Source: CAWINH01 sp963837425 (GTDB lineage: Bacteria; Chloroflexota; Limnocylindria; QHBO01). Taken from it: 64,000 bases of DNA. The DNA lies in NCBI GenBank assembly GCA_963837425.1, contig CAWINH010000002.1, positions 558,001 to 622,000 of the forward strand, written 5' to 3'. Positions 26,430 through 36,047 of this stretch are shown piece by piece. Position numbers and translations under genes: made by a program. Numbering within the stretch: the stretch's first letter is position 1; each line of letters opens with the position of its first letter. The notes below the pieces were generated by a model that did no database searches, was not told where the DNA came from, and was given only the letters and a program-made list of their open reading frames with translations.

Positions 26430-26956
26430 CCGACCGAAAACCGCCGCGCCAGCCACAGGATGCCGGCGACCGACTTCGCATCAGCCACGCGTCCGTCGTC
26501 GATCGCATCGAGCGCGTCGGGCAGGCTGAGCCACGATCTGGTGAGCTCCTCGTCTTCGGGTGCCACGGCGGTCACCGGCTGCAGGCTGGTGGCCAGGAAG
26601 AGGCTGAGCCGCTCCGTGCAGAAGCCGGGCGCGGTGAAGAAGCTCGGTCCGGCCTCCCAGTGCCCGGCCGCCAGGCCGCACTCCTCGGCCAGCTCGCGCT
26701 CCGCGGTGCGGCGCGGCTCTTCGCCCGGATCCAGCGTACCGGCGGGGATCTCGAGCAGCACGGCGGCGGCCGGCTGACGCCACTGGCTGACCATCGCCAG
26801 CCGGCTGCCGTCCCAGGCCAGGATGCCCACCGCTCCGGGATGCTCGACCACCTCGCGGGTCGTTCGATGCCCGTCATCGAGCTCGACCTCGTCCACGCGG
26901 AGGCTGAGGAGGCGCCCCGTGAAGGGGCGTGCCGAAGAGATCGTCCGTTCGGTCAT
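26426..26956 (-). CDS. NUDIX hydrolase, ADP-ribose pyrophosphatase type
   Basis: The protein has 176 residues from the ATG of MTERTISSARPFTG; a GTG two codons upstream is the alternative. TACTAT lies 7 bases before the ATG, so the mRNA may be leaderless. The Nudix box spans roughly residues 75-97 with G at its start, E in GEEPRRTA and RELAEECG, all catalytic residues present. Flanking sequence (VVEHPGAVGILAW, FFTAPGFCTERL) is typical of ADP-ribose/ADP-sugar pyrophosphatases, which release AMP and a sugar phosphate. It lies near the NAD salvage gene pncB. Confidence 0.9.
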   Translation of the reverse strand: MTERTISSARPFTGRLLSLRVDEVELDDGHRTTREVVEHPGAVGILAWDGSRLAMVSQWRQPAAAVLLEIPAGTLDPGEEPRRTAERELAEECGLAAGHWEAGPSFFTAPGFCTERLSLFLATSLQPVTAVAPEDEELTRSWLSLPDALDAIDDGRVADAKSVAGILWLARRFSVG

Positions 26957-27026
26957 GGGCACGATAGTACCGGTCGGCGGCGGTGGGTCTCTCCGGCTAG
27001 CATCTGCAGGTCATGGGAGGGTCGGC

Positions 27027-27989
27027 ATGATCGTCGTCGAAGGGCTGCGCAAGGAGTTCGACCGCACGGTCGCGGTCGATGGCCTTTCGTTCAGCGTGGC
27101 CGATGGCGAGATCTTCGGCCTGCTGGGGCCCAATGGAGCGGGCAAGACGACGACGGTTCGGATGCTCGCCGGCCTGATCTCGCCGACGAGCGGCAGCGCC
27201 ACGATCAACGGCCACGCCCTCGGGGAGGGATCCCAGCGCATCCGCTCCATTTCCGGCATCCTCACCGAGAGCCCGGGCCTCCACGAGCGGCTGACGGCCC
27301 GCCAGAACCTCGCCTTCTACGGCCGCCTGTACGGTCTCACCGGACGCGGCCAGCGCGACGCGGTGGACCGCTACCTCGCACTGGTGGGGCTGACGGAGCA
27401 TGCCGACCGCCGGGTCTCAGGCTTCTCGAAGGGGATGCGCCAGAAGGTGGCCATCGCGCGGGCCCTGCTCCACGAACCGGAGGTCATCTACCTCGACGAG
27501 CCGACGAGCGGCCTCGATCCGTCGGCGGCCAAGACCGTGCGCGACTTCGTGGCCACCCTCGGCGCGCTGGGTCGCTCGATCGTGGTCTGCACCCACAACC
27601 TCGACGAGGCGGAGCGGCTCTGCGACCGGATCGCGATCATGCGCGGGTCCCTGCTGCGGGTCGACACGCCCGCCGGGCTGCGCCGTGACGGCCGGAACGC
27701 CGTCGTGCGGGTCACGCTCAGCGGAGCGCGGGGTCCGGAATCGTTCCTCGACACCTTGGTCGAGATGCCGCCGGTGCTCGGGGCACAGGCGCATGACGGG
27801 GTGCTCCTCGTGGAGCTCACCGACCCACGGCGCGAGACGCCGGACCTCGTCGCCGGCCTCGTTGCGGCCGGGGCGCGGATCGCCGAGGTGCGCGAGCAGG
27901 CGCCGAGCCTCGAGGACGTGTACCTGGGGCTCGTCGGCGAAGCGGGGGAGCGGGACGCCCGCCTCCTGGCGGGAGAGGAAGCGGCATGA
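27027..27989 (+). CDS. ABC-2 type transporter ATP-binding protein
   Basis: The protein has 320 residues from the ATG of MIVVEGLRKEFDRTV, preceded by GGGAGGG (27015-27021) and a TAGCAT box 27 bases upstream. Walker A is GPNGAGKTT near 36-44, the signature is VSGFSKGMRQKVAIA, and Walker B is VIYLDEPTSGLDPSA, then the H-loop CTHNLDEAERL. The C-terminal domain (about 220-320) is of the kind found in drug/lipid exporters. It is translationally coupled (ATGA) to the permease. Substrate is unknown. Confidence 0.93.
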   Translation: MIVVEGLRKEFDRTVAVDGLSFSVADGEIFGLLGPNGAGKTTTVRMLAGLISPTSGSATINGHALGEGSQRIRSISGILTESPGLHERLTARQNLAFYGRLYGLTGRGQRDAVDRYLALVGLTEHADRRVSGFSKGMRQKVAIARALLHEPEVIYLDEPTSGLDPSAAKTVRDFVATLGALGRSIVVCTHNLDEAERLCDRIAIMRGSLLRVDTPAGLRRDGRNAVVRVTLSGARGPESFLDTLVEMPPVLGAQAHDGVLLVELTDPRRETPDLVAGLVAAGARIAEVREQAPSLEDVYLGLVGEAGERDARLLAGEEAA

Positions 27990-28777
27990 GGCTGGGCTAC
28001 GTGGCTGCCGTCTTCGCCAAGGAGTGGCGTGACCTCATCAGCAACCGGCTGCTGCTGGGCGCCGTCGTCTTTCCGGCCCTGATCTTCGCCTCGATCCCGA
28101 CTGCACTCGTTGCGTTCCTCCAGATCAACGACCTGAATCCGGACCAGCTGGGCCAGATCCAGCAGTACATCGCGAACTTCCCGGGGGTGCCGGCCAAACT
28201 CGCGGCGCAGGCCTTCATCGTCACGAACTTCATGGCCTACTTCCTGCTGATCCCGGCCATGGTGCCGATGGCGATCGCCACCCAGTCGGTGATCGGCGAG
28301 AAAGTCGCGCGCTCGCTCGAACCGCAGCTGGCGACGCCGATCGAGGTTCCCGAGCTGCTGGCCGGCAAGACGCTCGCGGCGGCGCTTCCCGCGGTGAGCG
28401 CTACCTGGCTGGTCTTCGTGCTCTACGGGCTCGTGAACGGGAGCATCGCCGACCCGCGGCTGACCCGGTTCGTGTTCAGCGATGTGTGGATCGTGGCCAT
28501 GGCCACGCTCGTCCCGCTCATCTGCGTCTTCAGCGTTCTGCTCGGAATCGTCGTCTCGAGCCGCGTGAGCGATCCGCGTACCGCTCAGCAGATCGGCGGC
28601 TTCGTGGTGATCCCGATCATCGCGATCGCGGTCGCCCAGTTCTTCGGCGGGCAGGCGACGTTCACCCTGCAGCAGGTGCTCCTCGGCGACCTGCTGGTGT
28701 CGGCCCTCATCGGGCTCAGCCTGATCGTCGGGGCCTGGGCCTTCGACCGCGAGTCGATCCTGACCCGCCTGGCATGA
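27986..28777 (+). CDS. ABC-2 type transporter permease
   Basis: The protein has 263 residues with six hydrophobic segments; the N-terminus MRLGYVAAVFAKEWRDLISNR is the familiar ABC-2 permease opening. A conserved segment QLATPIEVPELLAGKTLAA lies between helices two and three. It forms the membrane half of the exporter encoded with the upstream ATPase gene. No third component gene is present. Confidence 0.88.
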   Translation: MRLGYVAAVFAKEWRDLISNRLLLGAVVFPALIFASIPTALVAFLQINDLNPDQLGQIQQYIANFPGVPAKLAAQAFIVTNFMAYFLLIPAMVPMAIATQSVIGEKVARSLEPQLATPIEVPELLAGKTLAAALPAVSATWLVFVLYGLVNGSIADPRLTRFVFSDVWIVAMATLVPLICVFSVLLGIVVSSRVSDPRTAQQIGGFVVIPIIAIAVAQFFGGQATFTLQQVLLGDLLVSALIGLSLIVGAWAFDRESILTRLA

Positions 28778-28980
28778 CTGGGGTGGGCCCTGCCCCGGTT
28801 TGCCCGAGGCAGTCGAGCGAGCTTGTTCAGTGACCGCCGGGAGCGAACGCCCCGAAGACGAAGGCTCCCGCAGGAGGTCATCGAGCGCCTCCTCGCGCTC
28901 ACCGTCACCGTGCACCTCGCGGCTGCCGCGGAGCTCAGCCGCGCAGCTCGCGATCGCTCGTCTCCCTTCAGTGACAGCCT

Positions 28981-29241
28981 TCAGTTTGGATGTCCGCCCC
29001 AGGCCTGGCCGGCGAGGCCCATGGTCGTGATCGCTCGATCCAGCTCGGCGTCGGTCAAACGCTGCCGCCCATTGGATCCCAGTCGCTGCTGACACGCCGA
29101 GCAGACGTGGAAGTGGCCGCCATCGGCTTGGGTCAGCGTCCGGCGATCGGAAAAGAAGGGGCTCCCGACGCCGGTCTCCTCTCCGCAGACCTTGCACGGT
29201 TCAGCGGCGTTCGAAGCCGGCGCGGCGGGTTTCGATGACAT
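28981..29241 (-). CDS. Small zinc-ribbon protein
   Basis: The protein has 86 residues, starting at the ATG preceded by AGGGAGGGG; longer forms lack support. Two Cys pairs, CKVC (about 16-19) and CSAC (about 47-50), are set about 27 residues apart and would bind one zinc. The C-terminal half (TDAELDRAITTMGLAG) is helical. No family is recognised; it could be an adaptor or nucleic-acid-binding protein. It stands alone; the 203 bases on its 3' side up to the ABC-2 permease gene contain no supported gene. Confidence 0.65.
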   Translation of the reverse strand: MSSKPAAPASNAAEPCKVCGEETGVGSPFFSDRRTLTQADGGHFHVCSACQQRLGSNGRQRLTDAELDRAITTMGLAGQAWGGHPN

Positions 29242-29368
29242 TGCATATCCCCTCCCTTTCGTTGCTCCGTGCGGAGCGGCGGCAGCATGTTCTCGTTCCG
29301 CCCGCGAGTCAAGAGTCAATCGGGCCCCGCAGTGCACCGGGCACGGGCGAGCCGACCCCAACATGCGA

Positions 29369-29398
29369 GGAGGGCCGCCTCTCGCGAGACGGCTCTCC
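29369..29398 (-). terminator. Terminator-like hairpin after the sugar transporter operon
   Basis: GGAG/CTCC, GCCG/CGGC and TCTC/GAGA pair around a central CGCG, forming a long imperfect stem 25 bases past the last permease stop on the minus strand. There is no long U-run. Confidence 0.5.
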
Positions 29399-29423
29399 GT
29401 GTGTTCCGATTCCTGATGAGCGA

Positions 29424-30311
29424 TCAGCCCTTGACCGAGCCCCCGACGATGCCGCGCACGAAGTAGCGCTGCAGGCTGAAGAACACGACCAGCGGGACGA
29501 TCATCGACAGGAATGCCGCGGCGCCCAGGTATTGCTTCCCGGCGCCAATCGAGGTCACAAGCTGCGAAATGCTCACCGTTAGCGGATTCAGGTCCGGGTG
29601 CACGGAGCTCAGGTAGATCAGGGCGACCAGGAGGTCGTTCCAGACAAACAGGAACTGGAAGATCGCCAGCGCTGCGATGGCCGGAACCGTCATCGGCAGC
29701 GCGAGTCGGAAGAACGCGGTCACCGGGCTGGCGCCGTCGATGTAGGCCGACTCAAAGACCTCACGCGGCAGGGAACCCATGAAGTTCCGGAGCAAATAGA
29801 CCGCGAACGGGAGCCCGTAACCGGTATGGGCCAGCCAGACGGCGAGGAATGTCCCAGCAATCCCCCAGCTGGAAAAGAGGCCCAGGACCGGGATGAGGGT
29901 CGCCTGCAGTGGGACGACCAGGAGGCCGACCACCACGACAAACAGGATGTTGCGACCGGGGAAGTCCATCCAGCTGAAGGCGTATGCCGCGAAGGCGGCC
30001 ACGAACAGCGGGATGACTGTGGCAGGGATGCTGATGAACAGGCTGTTCAGGAGTGCCGTCCCAATATTCTGCTGCCCGAGTACGTGGCTGTAGTTCTCCA
30101 AGGTGAAGTGGTACGGCGGGAGGAACGAGGTCCACCAGCCGCTCGCGTTCTGCGCCGTGCCGGTCCTGAAGGAGTCGACGAACAGCGCGAACGTCGGGAT
30201 AAACCAGATCACCATCAGGACGATGACGATGGTGTGGAGGCCGACGCGACCCCTCGCTCGCGCGAACCAGCTCTGGCGGCCCGCGACCGCTGTGTTTGCG
30301 GCAGCGGTCAT
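29424..30311 (-). CDS. Carbohydrate ABC transporter permease (MalG/AglG-like)
   Basis: The protein has 295 residues and six membrane segments. The cytoplasmic EAA loop reads SAYIDGASPVTAFFRLALP near 198-216, with the invariant Gly. The C-terminus ends FVRGIVGGSVKG, typical of MalG-type permeases. The start overlaps the stop of the MalF-like gene (ATGA), so the two should be made in equal amounts. Confidence 0.93.
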   Translation of the reverse strand: MTAAANTAVAGRQSWFARARGRVGLHTIVIVLMVIWFIPTFALFVDSFRTGTAQNASGWWTSFLPPYHFTLENYSHVLGQQNIGTALLNSLFISIPATVIPLFVAAFAAYAFSWMDFPGRNILFVVVVGLLVVPLQATLIPVLGLFSSWGIAGTFLAVWLAHTGYGLPFAVYLLRNFMGSLPREVFESAYIDGASPVTAFFRLALPMTVPAIAALAIFQFLFVWNDLLVALIYLSSVHPDLNPLTVSISQLVTSIGAGKQYLGAAAFLSMIVPLVVFFSLQRYFVRGIVGGSVKG

Positions 30312-31282
30312 CGGACGGCCTCCTGGGCGCGGAAGCGCCCAATGTTGAAGAACATGATCGGCACGATGGCCACCAGCAGGACGACAGCGATAGCGCTTGC
30401 TCGTCCGTTCTGCGTATAGCTGAACATCTCCTTGTACATCAGGTTTGCGATGACCTCGGTGTTCAGGTGGCCGCTGGTCATCGTGTATACGATGTCAAAG
30501 GCTTTCAGCGCGGTGATGATCATCGTCGTCGACACGACCACGATCGTCGGCACCAGCAGGGGGAAGATGATCCCGCGGAATACCTGCCACTCGTTCGCAC
30601 CATCGACCCGCGCGGCCTCCAAGAGCTCCGTGTTGATCCCCTTGAGCGCCGCCGAGATGATGACCATTGCGAAGCCGGTCCACATCCAGGTCATGACCAC
30701 GATCAGCATGATCGTATTGACTCGGAAGTCCTGGACCTGCGTCCAGGCGACCGGCCCGAGACCGACGGTGCCAATTGCCGCGTTGATCGTCCCGACCTGG
30801 TCCGTCCCCGGCGGCTTGTATAGGTACATGAAGTACCAGATCACGCTGGCGGCCACCATGCTGATGGCGAGCGGCATGAAGATGAAGCTCTTGGCGGCCG
30901 TCTCGTAACGAACGCGATCAACGAGAACCGCGATAAGCAGCCCGAGCGATATGACGCCGAGCGTCAGCAGGACGAGCCAGAGGACGTTGTTCAGGAGCGC
31001 GGAGAGCGCGTCACTGCTGCCGAAGAACCACGTGTAGTTATCAACCCCCACCCAGGCTGCATCGGCGCGATCGCGCAGGCTCCGCAGGATCGTGCCGATC
31101 ATCGGATAGACGAGGAACAGCGTCAGGAAGCCGAGCGCCGGGGCCAACCACAGCCAGGGACGAATCTTGGGCTTCGTCCGCTCCGGGATGAAGCGCAGGA
31201 CCTGCTCGGTGGCCCAGATGTAGCCAATGAGCGCGGCCGGCACGCCGATCACCACGATGGCTGCCGTGATCAGTTTGTCCAT
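30308..31282 (-). CDS. Carbohydrate ABC transporter permease (MalF/AglF-like)
   Basis: The protein has 324 residues and about eight hydrophobic segments, with GGAGGAGGG upstream of the ATG. The EAA loop is LLEAARVDGANEWQVFRGI near residue 220. The N-terminal two-helix extension before the LAPALGFLTLF segment resembles AglF-type alpha-glucoside permeases, suggesting but not proving that class of sugar. It is separated from the binding-protein gene by a strong hairpin. Confidence 0.93.
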   Translation of the reverse strand: MDKLITAAIVVIGVPAALIGYIWATEQVLRFIPERTKPKIRPWLWLAPALGFLTLFLVYPMIGTILRSLRDRADAAWVGVDNYTWFFGSSDALSALLNNVLWLVLLTLGVISLGLLIAVLVDRVRYETAAKSFIFMPLAISMVAASVIWYFMYLYKPPGTDQVGTINAAIGTVGLGPVAWTQVQDFRVNTIMLIVVMTWMWTGFAMVIISAALKGINTELLEAARVDGANEWQVFRGIIFPLLVPTIVVVSTTMIITALKAFDIVYTMTSGHLNTEVIANLMYKEMFSYTQNGRASAIAVVLLVAIVPIMFFNIGRFRAQEAVR

Positions 31283-31313
31283 CGCCCTCCTCCAACCGAT
31301 GCTGTCAGATTAT

Positions 31314-31347
31314 GGCCAGGGGAGTGGCATGTGCCACTCCCCTGGCC
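31314..31347 (-). terminator. Perfect 16-bp hairpin between sugar-binding-protein and permease genes
   Basis: GGCCAGGGGAGTGGCA (31314-31329) and its exact complement (31332-31347) flank two bases, 9 bases past the binding-protein stop. There is no U-run after it. It parallels the hairpin at 10282-10310 in the nucleoside operon and may limit read-through or protect the upstream mRNA. Confidence 0.7.
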
Positions 31348-31356
31348 GGTCAGGCG

Positions 31357-32640
31357 CTAAGGCGCCGGAGTGGCATAGGCATCCTTGGCGGCCGTGTCGA
31401 GGGCCGCGAGGGTGTCATCGATCGACTGAGATCCAGAGGTCAGGCTGACCATGTTCGCCCAGAAGGCCGCGTTCATGGCCGTCGGCATCTGGTCAGAGGC
31501 GTCGAACACGAGCTGCTTGGCGTTCGTGATCATGGCGCCCATGGTCTTGCTGATCTGGTCGGGGTAGTCGGTCGCGTTCTTGTTCGGCGAGAGCGCCCCG
31601 CCCGCCTTGACCCAAATGTCCTGGGCCGGAGCGGTGACGAGGTACTTCATGAGCGACTTCGCACCATCCGTGGCGTGGAACATGCCGAACAGGTCGCCGG
31701 CGCCCTCGACCGCGGTGTCGTAGTCATTCCCGAAGCCCGGGAACGGGAACGCGTTGTAGTCGGTGCCGGCCGTCTTGTCGGCGAACGCGCCGAGGCCGGT
31801 GATGAAGCTCGCCTGGTGGAAGAGCGCGCAGCCCGGCGGGCTGGCAAAGAGTGGATCCCCGGCCGTGTCGAACGAGGTGGCCACTGCGTTGGTGCCGCCG
31901 CCGAACGAGCTGTTCACGACGTCCATGTAGGTCTGGAACGCCTGCTTGATCGCAGGGTCGGTCCACGCGACCTTCCCCTGCCACCAGTTGTTGTAGACGT
32001 CCGGTCCCGCCTGGTGGAGGAGGATCTCCTCGATCCAGTCAGTGGCCGGCCAGCCGGACGCGTCGCCAGACTCGATGCCCAGGCACCACAGCGCCTGCGC
32101 GTTGCCCTGGTTCGCCGTCCCCTGCGAGATCATGTCGTCGTAGTTGGCGGGAGGGCTGCTCGAGTAGTCGTGCAGCGTCGGGTTGTACCAGATCAGGCCC
32201 TTGACCGAGGCCTTGATGAAGACGCCGTAGGTCTTGCCGTCCACCTGGCCCAGGTTGACGAGGGCCGGGGACGTCTCGTCCTTGTAGGTGCTGATGTCAA
32301 GCACGTCATCGAGCGGCTGGAGCGCGCCCGCCGTCACGTATTCCTGCATCTGAGCCGGGCCTGGCAGGCCCGCCAGATCCGGGAGCACGCCGGTCGGAAT
32401 GCCGGCCGCCAGGATGTCGTTGATCGACCGGGTGCCCTGGTACTTCACCGTGTACCCGGTGTCGTCCTCCCATGGCTTGACCATGGCGAGGAAGTTCGCC
32501 TGCTCGGTATCGGTCCACGTGCCAATCACGGTGACATCACCTTTGCCGCCACCGCTGGCGCCGGGCGACGAGCTCGAGCAGGCCGCCAGTGCCAGCATGG
32601 CGATCGCCACCGGCACGAAGAATCGAAATCCTCTCCTCAT
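31357..32640 (-). CDS. Carbohydrate ABC transporter substrate-binding lipoprotein (AglE-like)
   Basis: The protein has 427 residues from the ATG of MRRGFRFFVPVAIAM, with GTGGAGGAA upstream. Lipobox LAAC puts the lipidated Cys at 21, followed by a Ser/Gly spacer. The mature part is a family 1 solute-binding protein: VTVIGTWTDTEQANFLAM, KYQGTRSINDILAAGI, and a Trp/Tyr-rich middle (WPATDWIEEILLHQ). The GTR and LPG-PAQMQEY segments recall AglE alpha-glucoside receptors. It delivers sugar to the two permeases encoded downstream. Confidence 0.92.
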   Translation of the reverse strand: MRRGFRFFVPVAIAMLALAACSSSSPGASGGGKGDVTVIGTWTDTEQANFLAMVKPWEDDTGYTVKYQGTRSINDILAAGIPTGVLPDLAGLPGPAQMQEYVTAGALQPLDDVLDISTYKDETSPALVNLGQVDGKTYGVFIKASVKGLIWYNPTLHDYSSSPPANYDDMISQGTANQGNAQALWCLGIESGDASGWPATDWIEEILLHQAGPDVYNNWWQGKVAWTDPAIKQAFQTYMDVVNSSFGGGTNAVATSFDTAGDPLFASPPGCALFHQASFITGLGAFADKTAGTDYNAFPFPGFGNDYDTAVEGAGDLFGMFHATDGAKSLMKYLVTAPAQDIWVKAGGALSPNKNATDYPDQISKTMGAMITNAKQLVFDASDQMPTAMNAAFWANMVSLTSGSQSIDDTLAALDTAAKDAYATPAP

Positions 32641-32788
32641 CGGTTCCTCCACTAAACGACCATGAGCCGACCCGGCACTCCGAGTGCGGCAGCGTCCCCC
32701 ACACGGCCGACGCAGTCGCAATGCGCCAGCCGTCCCCCGGAGTCCGAGAACTCTTCCCCGATGTGCGCCATCGCCCGCGTCGGTCTTG

Positions 32789-33877
<1,089 letters not shown>

Positions 33878-33933
33878 ACGGCGGCCTCCTCCTGCGAGGG
33901 TGCGGACCCTTCCCCTTCTCGCCAAGGGTCGAA

Positions 33934-33968
33934 TGCACCGTGGGTCTGTCATCATAGTGCACGGTGCA
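33934..33968. promoter_or_regulatory. Candidate operator and promoter of the sugar transporter locus
   Basis: TGCACCGT (33934-33941) and ACGGTGCA (33961-33968) form an 8-bp inverted repeat; the right copy is also part of the palindrome TGCAC-G-GTGCA (33958-33968). Between them, on the minus strand, is TATGAT (33951-33956), a good -10 for the ATPase gene, with no clear -35. Palindromes bracketing a -10 suggest a LacI-type or similar repressor encoded elsewhere. Confidence 0.55.
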
Positions 33969-33985
33969 ACCTCTCCGCGCGCCCC

Positions 33986-34570
33986 GTGCGTGAGCGGCTC
34001 GGGCGGCTCCGCCGTCGAGGGCCGCTCCCTTCGCTCTACGACCGCTATCCGCGCGCCGACCAGGCGCTCCGTCGGCCTCGCGGTCTGCAGGTCGTGCCCC
34101 TCGACGAGATCGTGGGCACCGTGCGCAATCCGACGCAGAACACGGCCGACTTCCTCCCGCTCCCCCAGCTCCGCGGCCGGAACTGGATGGCCCGCTGGCA
34201 GCGGATCCGGGAGGCGATGGACCAGCTGACGACGTTGCCCAGCGTGGATCTCGTGCAGGTCGGGAACGAGTACTACGTGTCGGACGGCCACAATCGGGTG
34301 GCTGCCGCGCGCCAGGTCGGGGCGGCCGTCGTCGACGCCGACGTCGTGGAGCTCATCCTGCCCGGCACGCCCTCCTCCTCGGCGCCGCATCGGCCGGACG
34401 CCTCCACGATCCTCGTTGGCGCCGGCGAGGTGCGCCAGGCCGCGGCGGGACGGCAGTCGCGTTCGCAACAGCGCCGTCTGGCGGTCGACGAGATTCGGCG
34501 GGAGGACCTGCTGACGCCGGACGGCGCGGGGCACTCGGGTGCCGAGCCCGAGGCGAAGGAAGAGGCGTGA
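33986..34570 (+). CDS. ParB/Srx-like domain protein, standalone
   Basis: The GTG at 33986 gives 194 residues starting MRERLGRLRRRGPLPSLYD. The central part has IVGTVRN, then VDLVQVGNEYYVSDGHNRVAAARQVG, close to the ParB N-terminal nucleotide-binding fold (DGHNR in place of the plasmid ParB ERR motif). The last 70 residues are polar and basic with no helix-turn-helix. Without ParA or a DNA-binding domain it is not a partition protein; ParB-fold kinases/CTPases are possible. Its stop overlaps the next start (GTGA). Confidence 0.68.
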   Translation: MRERLGRLRRRGPLPSLYDRYPRADQALRRPRGLQVVPLDEIVGTVRNPTQNTADFLPLPQLRGRNWMARWQRIREAMDQLTTLPSVDLVQVGNEYYVSDGHNRVAAARQVGAAVVDADVVELILPGTPSSSAPHRPDASTILVGAGEVRQAAAGRQSRSQQRRLAVDEIRREDLLTPDGAGHSGAEPEAKEEA

Positions 34571-35265
34571 CGGATCGGCTGACCGTCCCCTGGCCGGACC
34601 CGAGCCCGTTTGTGAGGCGCGCCGGGCGCCCGATCAGGCTGCTCGCCGTCTCCGACGAGGTCGACGCATCGCTCGAATCGGAGCGGACGCGCGAGACGAT
34701 GGGCGCCCTGGACCTCGTCGTTGGATGCGGCGACCTCGAGCCCCCGTACCTGGCCTTCCTGGCCGATGCGTTCCGGGTGCCGCTCCTCTATGTGCGCGGA
34801 AACCACGACGTGGGCGCTGGCTGGACGGCTACCGGCCGGCGAGCGCTCCCCGAGCCGATCCCCGATGGGCGGTTCGTGAGCGAGGACGGCCTGGGCCTCG
34901 TCGGGTTCTCCGGTGCTCCGCGCTACGCGCCGCACGGGCGCCCCGGGGCCGAGCAGCAGGTGAGCGGGGCGGCCATGTGGTGGCGCGTGCTGCGCGCCTG
35001 GCCGCGGCTCCGCGGGCGGCGTCCGCTGCTGGTGATGACCCACGCCGCGCCGCGCGGGCTGAACGACGCGAGCGACCAGGCGCATCGCGGGTTCGCGGCA
35101 TATCGGTGGCTCGTGGACCGGCTGGCACCTCCACTCTGGCTTCACGGCCACACGGCCCTCGTGCGGCGCGGCGTCGACGGACGGACCGTGCGGCGCGGGG
35201 GGACGCTGCTGGTCAACGTCACCGGCGCGACGCTCGTCGAGCTCACGCCGCCGGACGCGACGTGA
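34567..35265 (+). CDS. Calcineurin-like metallophosphoesterase
   Basis: The protein has 232 residues with a GTG start inside the preceding stop. Motifs are AVSDEVDASL near 30 (usual SDxH, here SDEVD), VVGCGDLEPPYL near 56, VRGNHDVG near 77, MTHAAPRG near 157 and LHGHTA near 194. The first histidine of the metal site is replaced by Val/Asp, so metal binding may differ. It is coupled on both sides, to the ParB-like gene and to a membrane protein gene. Confidence 0.82.
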   Translation: MTDRLTVPWPDPSPFVRRAGRPIRLLAVSDEVDASLESERTRETMGALDLVVGCGDLEPPYLAFLADAFRVPLLYVRGNHDVGAGWTATGRRALPEPIPDGRFVSEDGLGLVGFSGAPRYAPHGRPGAEQQVSGAAMWWRVLRAWPRLRGRRPLLVMTHAAPRGLNDASDQAHRGFAAYRWLVDRLAPPLWLHGHTALVRRGVDGRTVRRGGTLLVNVTGATLVELTPPDAT

Positions 35266-35741
35266 CCGGGACGCAAGTCGCCCGGGCGGCGATCGGTGCC
35301 GCCCTTGCCCTGGCGGGGATCGTGGCGCTGCTCCTCCTGGTGCGCCCGTTCATCTTCAGCTTCGCGGGCGTCCGTGGCGACGCGAACTACACCGTCGCTG
35401 CCACCGCCGACGTCGAGGGCGGCCCGATGATCGTCGAGCTGGTCCTCAACGACCGCCACGGCCTGCCGGGCGAGGTGGCCGCCGGCGAGCACGCCCGGAT
35501 CTTTGTCGTGGTCGCCCCCGATTCGAGCGTGGGCGTCAGCGTCGTCGATGCCTGGAGCCCGACCCACGACTGCCGGGTGATCCTCGGCTCGGACCGGCTC
35601 GTCGACTGTGCTGGCTCGGAATGGACGTATGGAGGGGTGCCCATCGACCCGGCCGATCCCGCGTTGCTTCGCTTCCCGGCCAGCGACGACAACGGAGCGG
35701 TGATCGCCGACTTCACGCACCCGATCGGTGCCGGCGAGTAG
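35262..35741 (+). CDS. Single-pass membrane protein with extracytoplasmic domain, unknown function
   Basis: The protein has 159 residues with a GTG start in the overlapping GTGA. One membrane helix (about 10-35) is followed by an outward domain of about 120 residues that is beta-rich and has two Cys (DCRVILG and VDCAGSEW) that could form a disulfide. No family recognised. Genetic coupling to the phosphoesterase and ParB-like genes is its only functional clue. Confidence 0.68.
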   Translation: MTGTQVARAAIGAALALAGIVALLLLVRPFIFSFAGVRGDANYTVAATADVEGGPMIVELVLNDRHGLPGEVAAGEHARIFVVVAPDSSVGVSVVDAWSPTHDCRVILGSDRLVDCAGSEWTYGGVPIDPADPALLRFPASDDNGAVIADFTHPIGAGE

Positions 35742-35783
35742 GATCTGCACAGGGGGATTGCCGAGGGAGAGGAGGTCGGCCGC

Positions 35784-36047
35784 ATGCCCGAGGGTCTGAA
35801 CCCGCTGTACTGGATCGTCATCGGCTTCATCGCCGGCGCCGTGGCGGGCTGGTTCGTCCCCGGCCGTGAGCGGACGGGCTGCATCGGCACCACGCTCATC
35901 GGCATCATTGGCGGACTGCTGGGTGGCTGGATCTGGACCGACCTGCTGAACCAGAACCAGGCGAGCGGCTTCCTTGGAGCGCTGCTGATCGCCGTCCTCG
36001 GGGCCGCGCTGCTGCTGGCGCTGATCCGGGGCTTCTCGCGGAACTGA
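35784..36047 (+). CDS. GlsB/YeaQ/YmgE family small membrane protein
   Basis: The protein has 87 residues with GGAGAGGAGG upstream. The pattern WIVIGFIAGAVAGWFVPG, then GCIGTTLIGIIGGLLGGWI, and a final hydrophobic segment is the standard three-helix transglycosylase-associated fold. Members are linked to stress responses but have no known enzymatic role. The TGA stop lies within a hairpin with the stop of the convergent PAC2 gene. Confidence 0.88.
   Translation: MPEGLNPLYWIVIGFIAGAVAGWFVPGRERTGCIGTTLIGIIGGLLGGWIWTDLLNQNQASGFLGALLIAVLGAALLLALIRGFSRN

Noticed and set aside
28800..29092. Short plus-strand frames after the ABC-2 permease
   Set aside because: No ribosome site, no recognisable motif, and they run into the antisense of the zinc-ribbon gene.
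27488..29197. A 569-codon minus-strand frame opposite the ABC-2 exporter genes
   Set aside because: It is antisense to genes with Walker and signature motifs and has no recognisable domain; it arises from codon bias.
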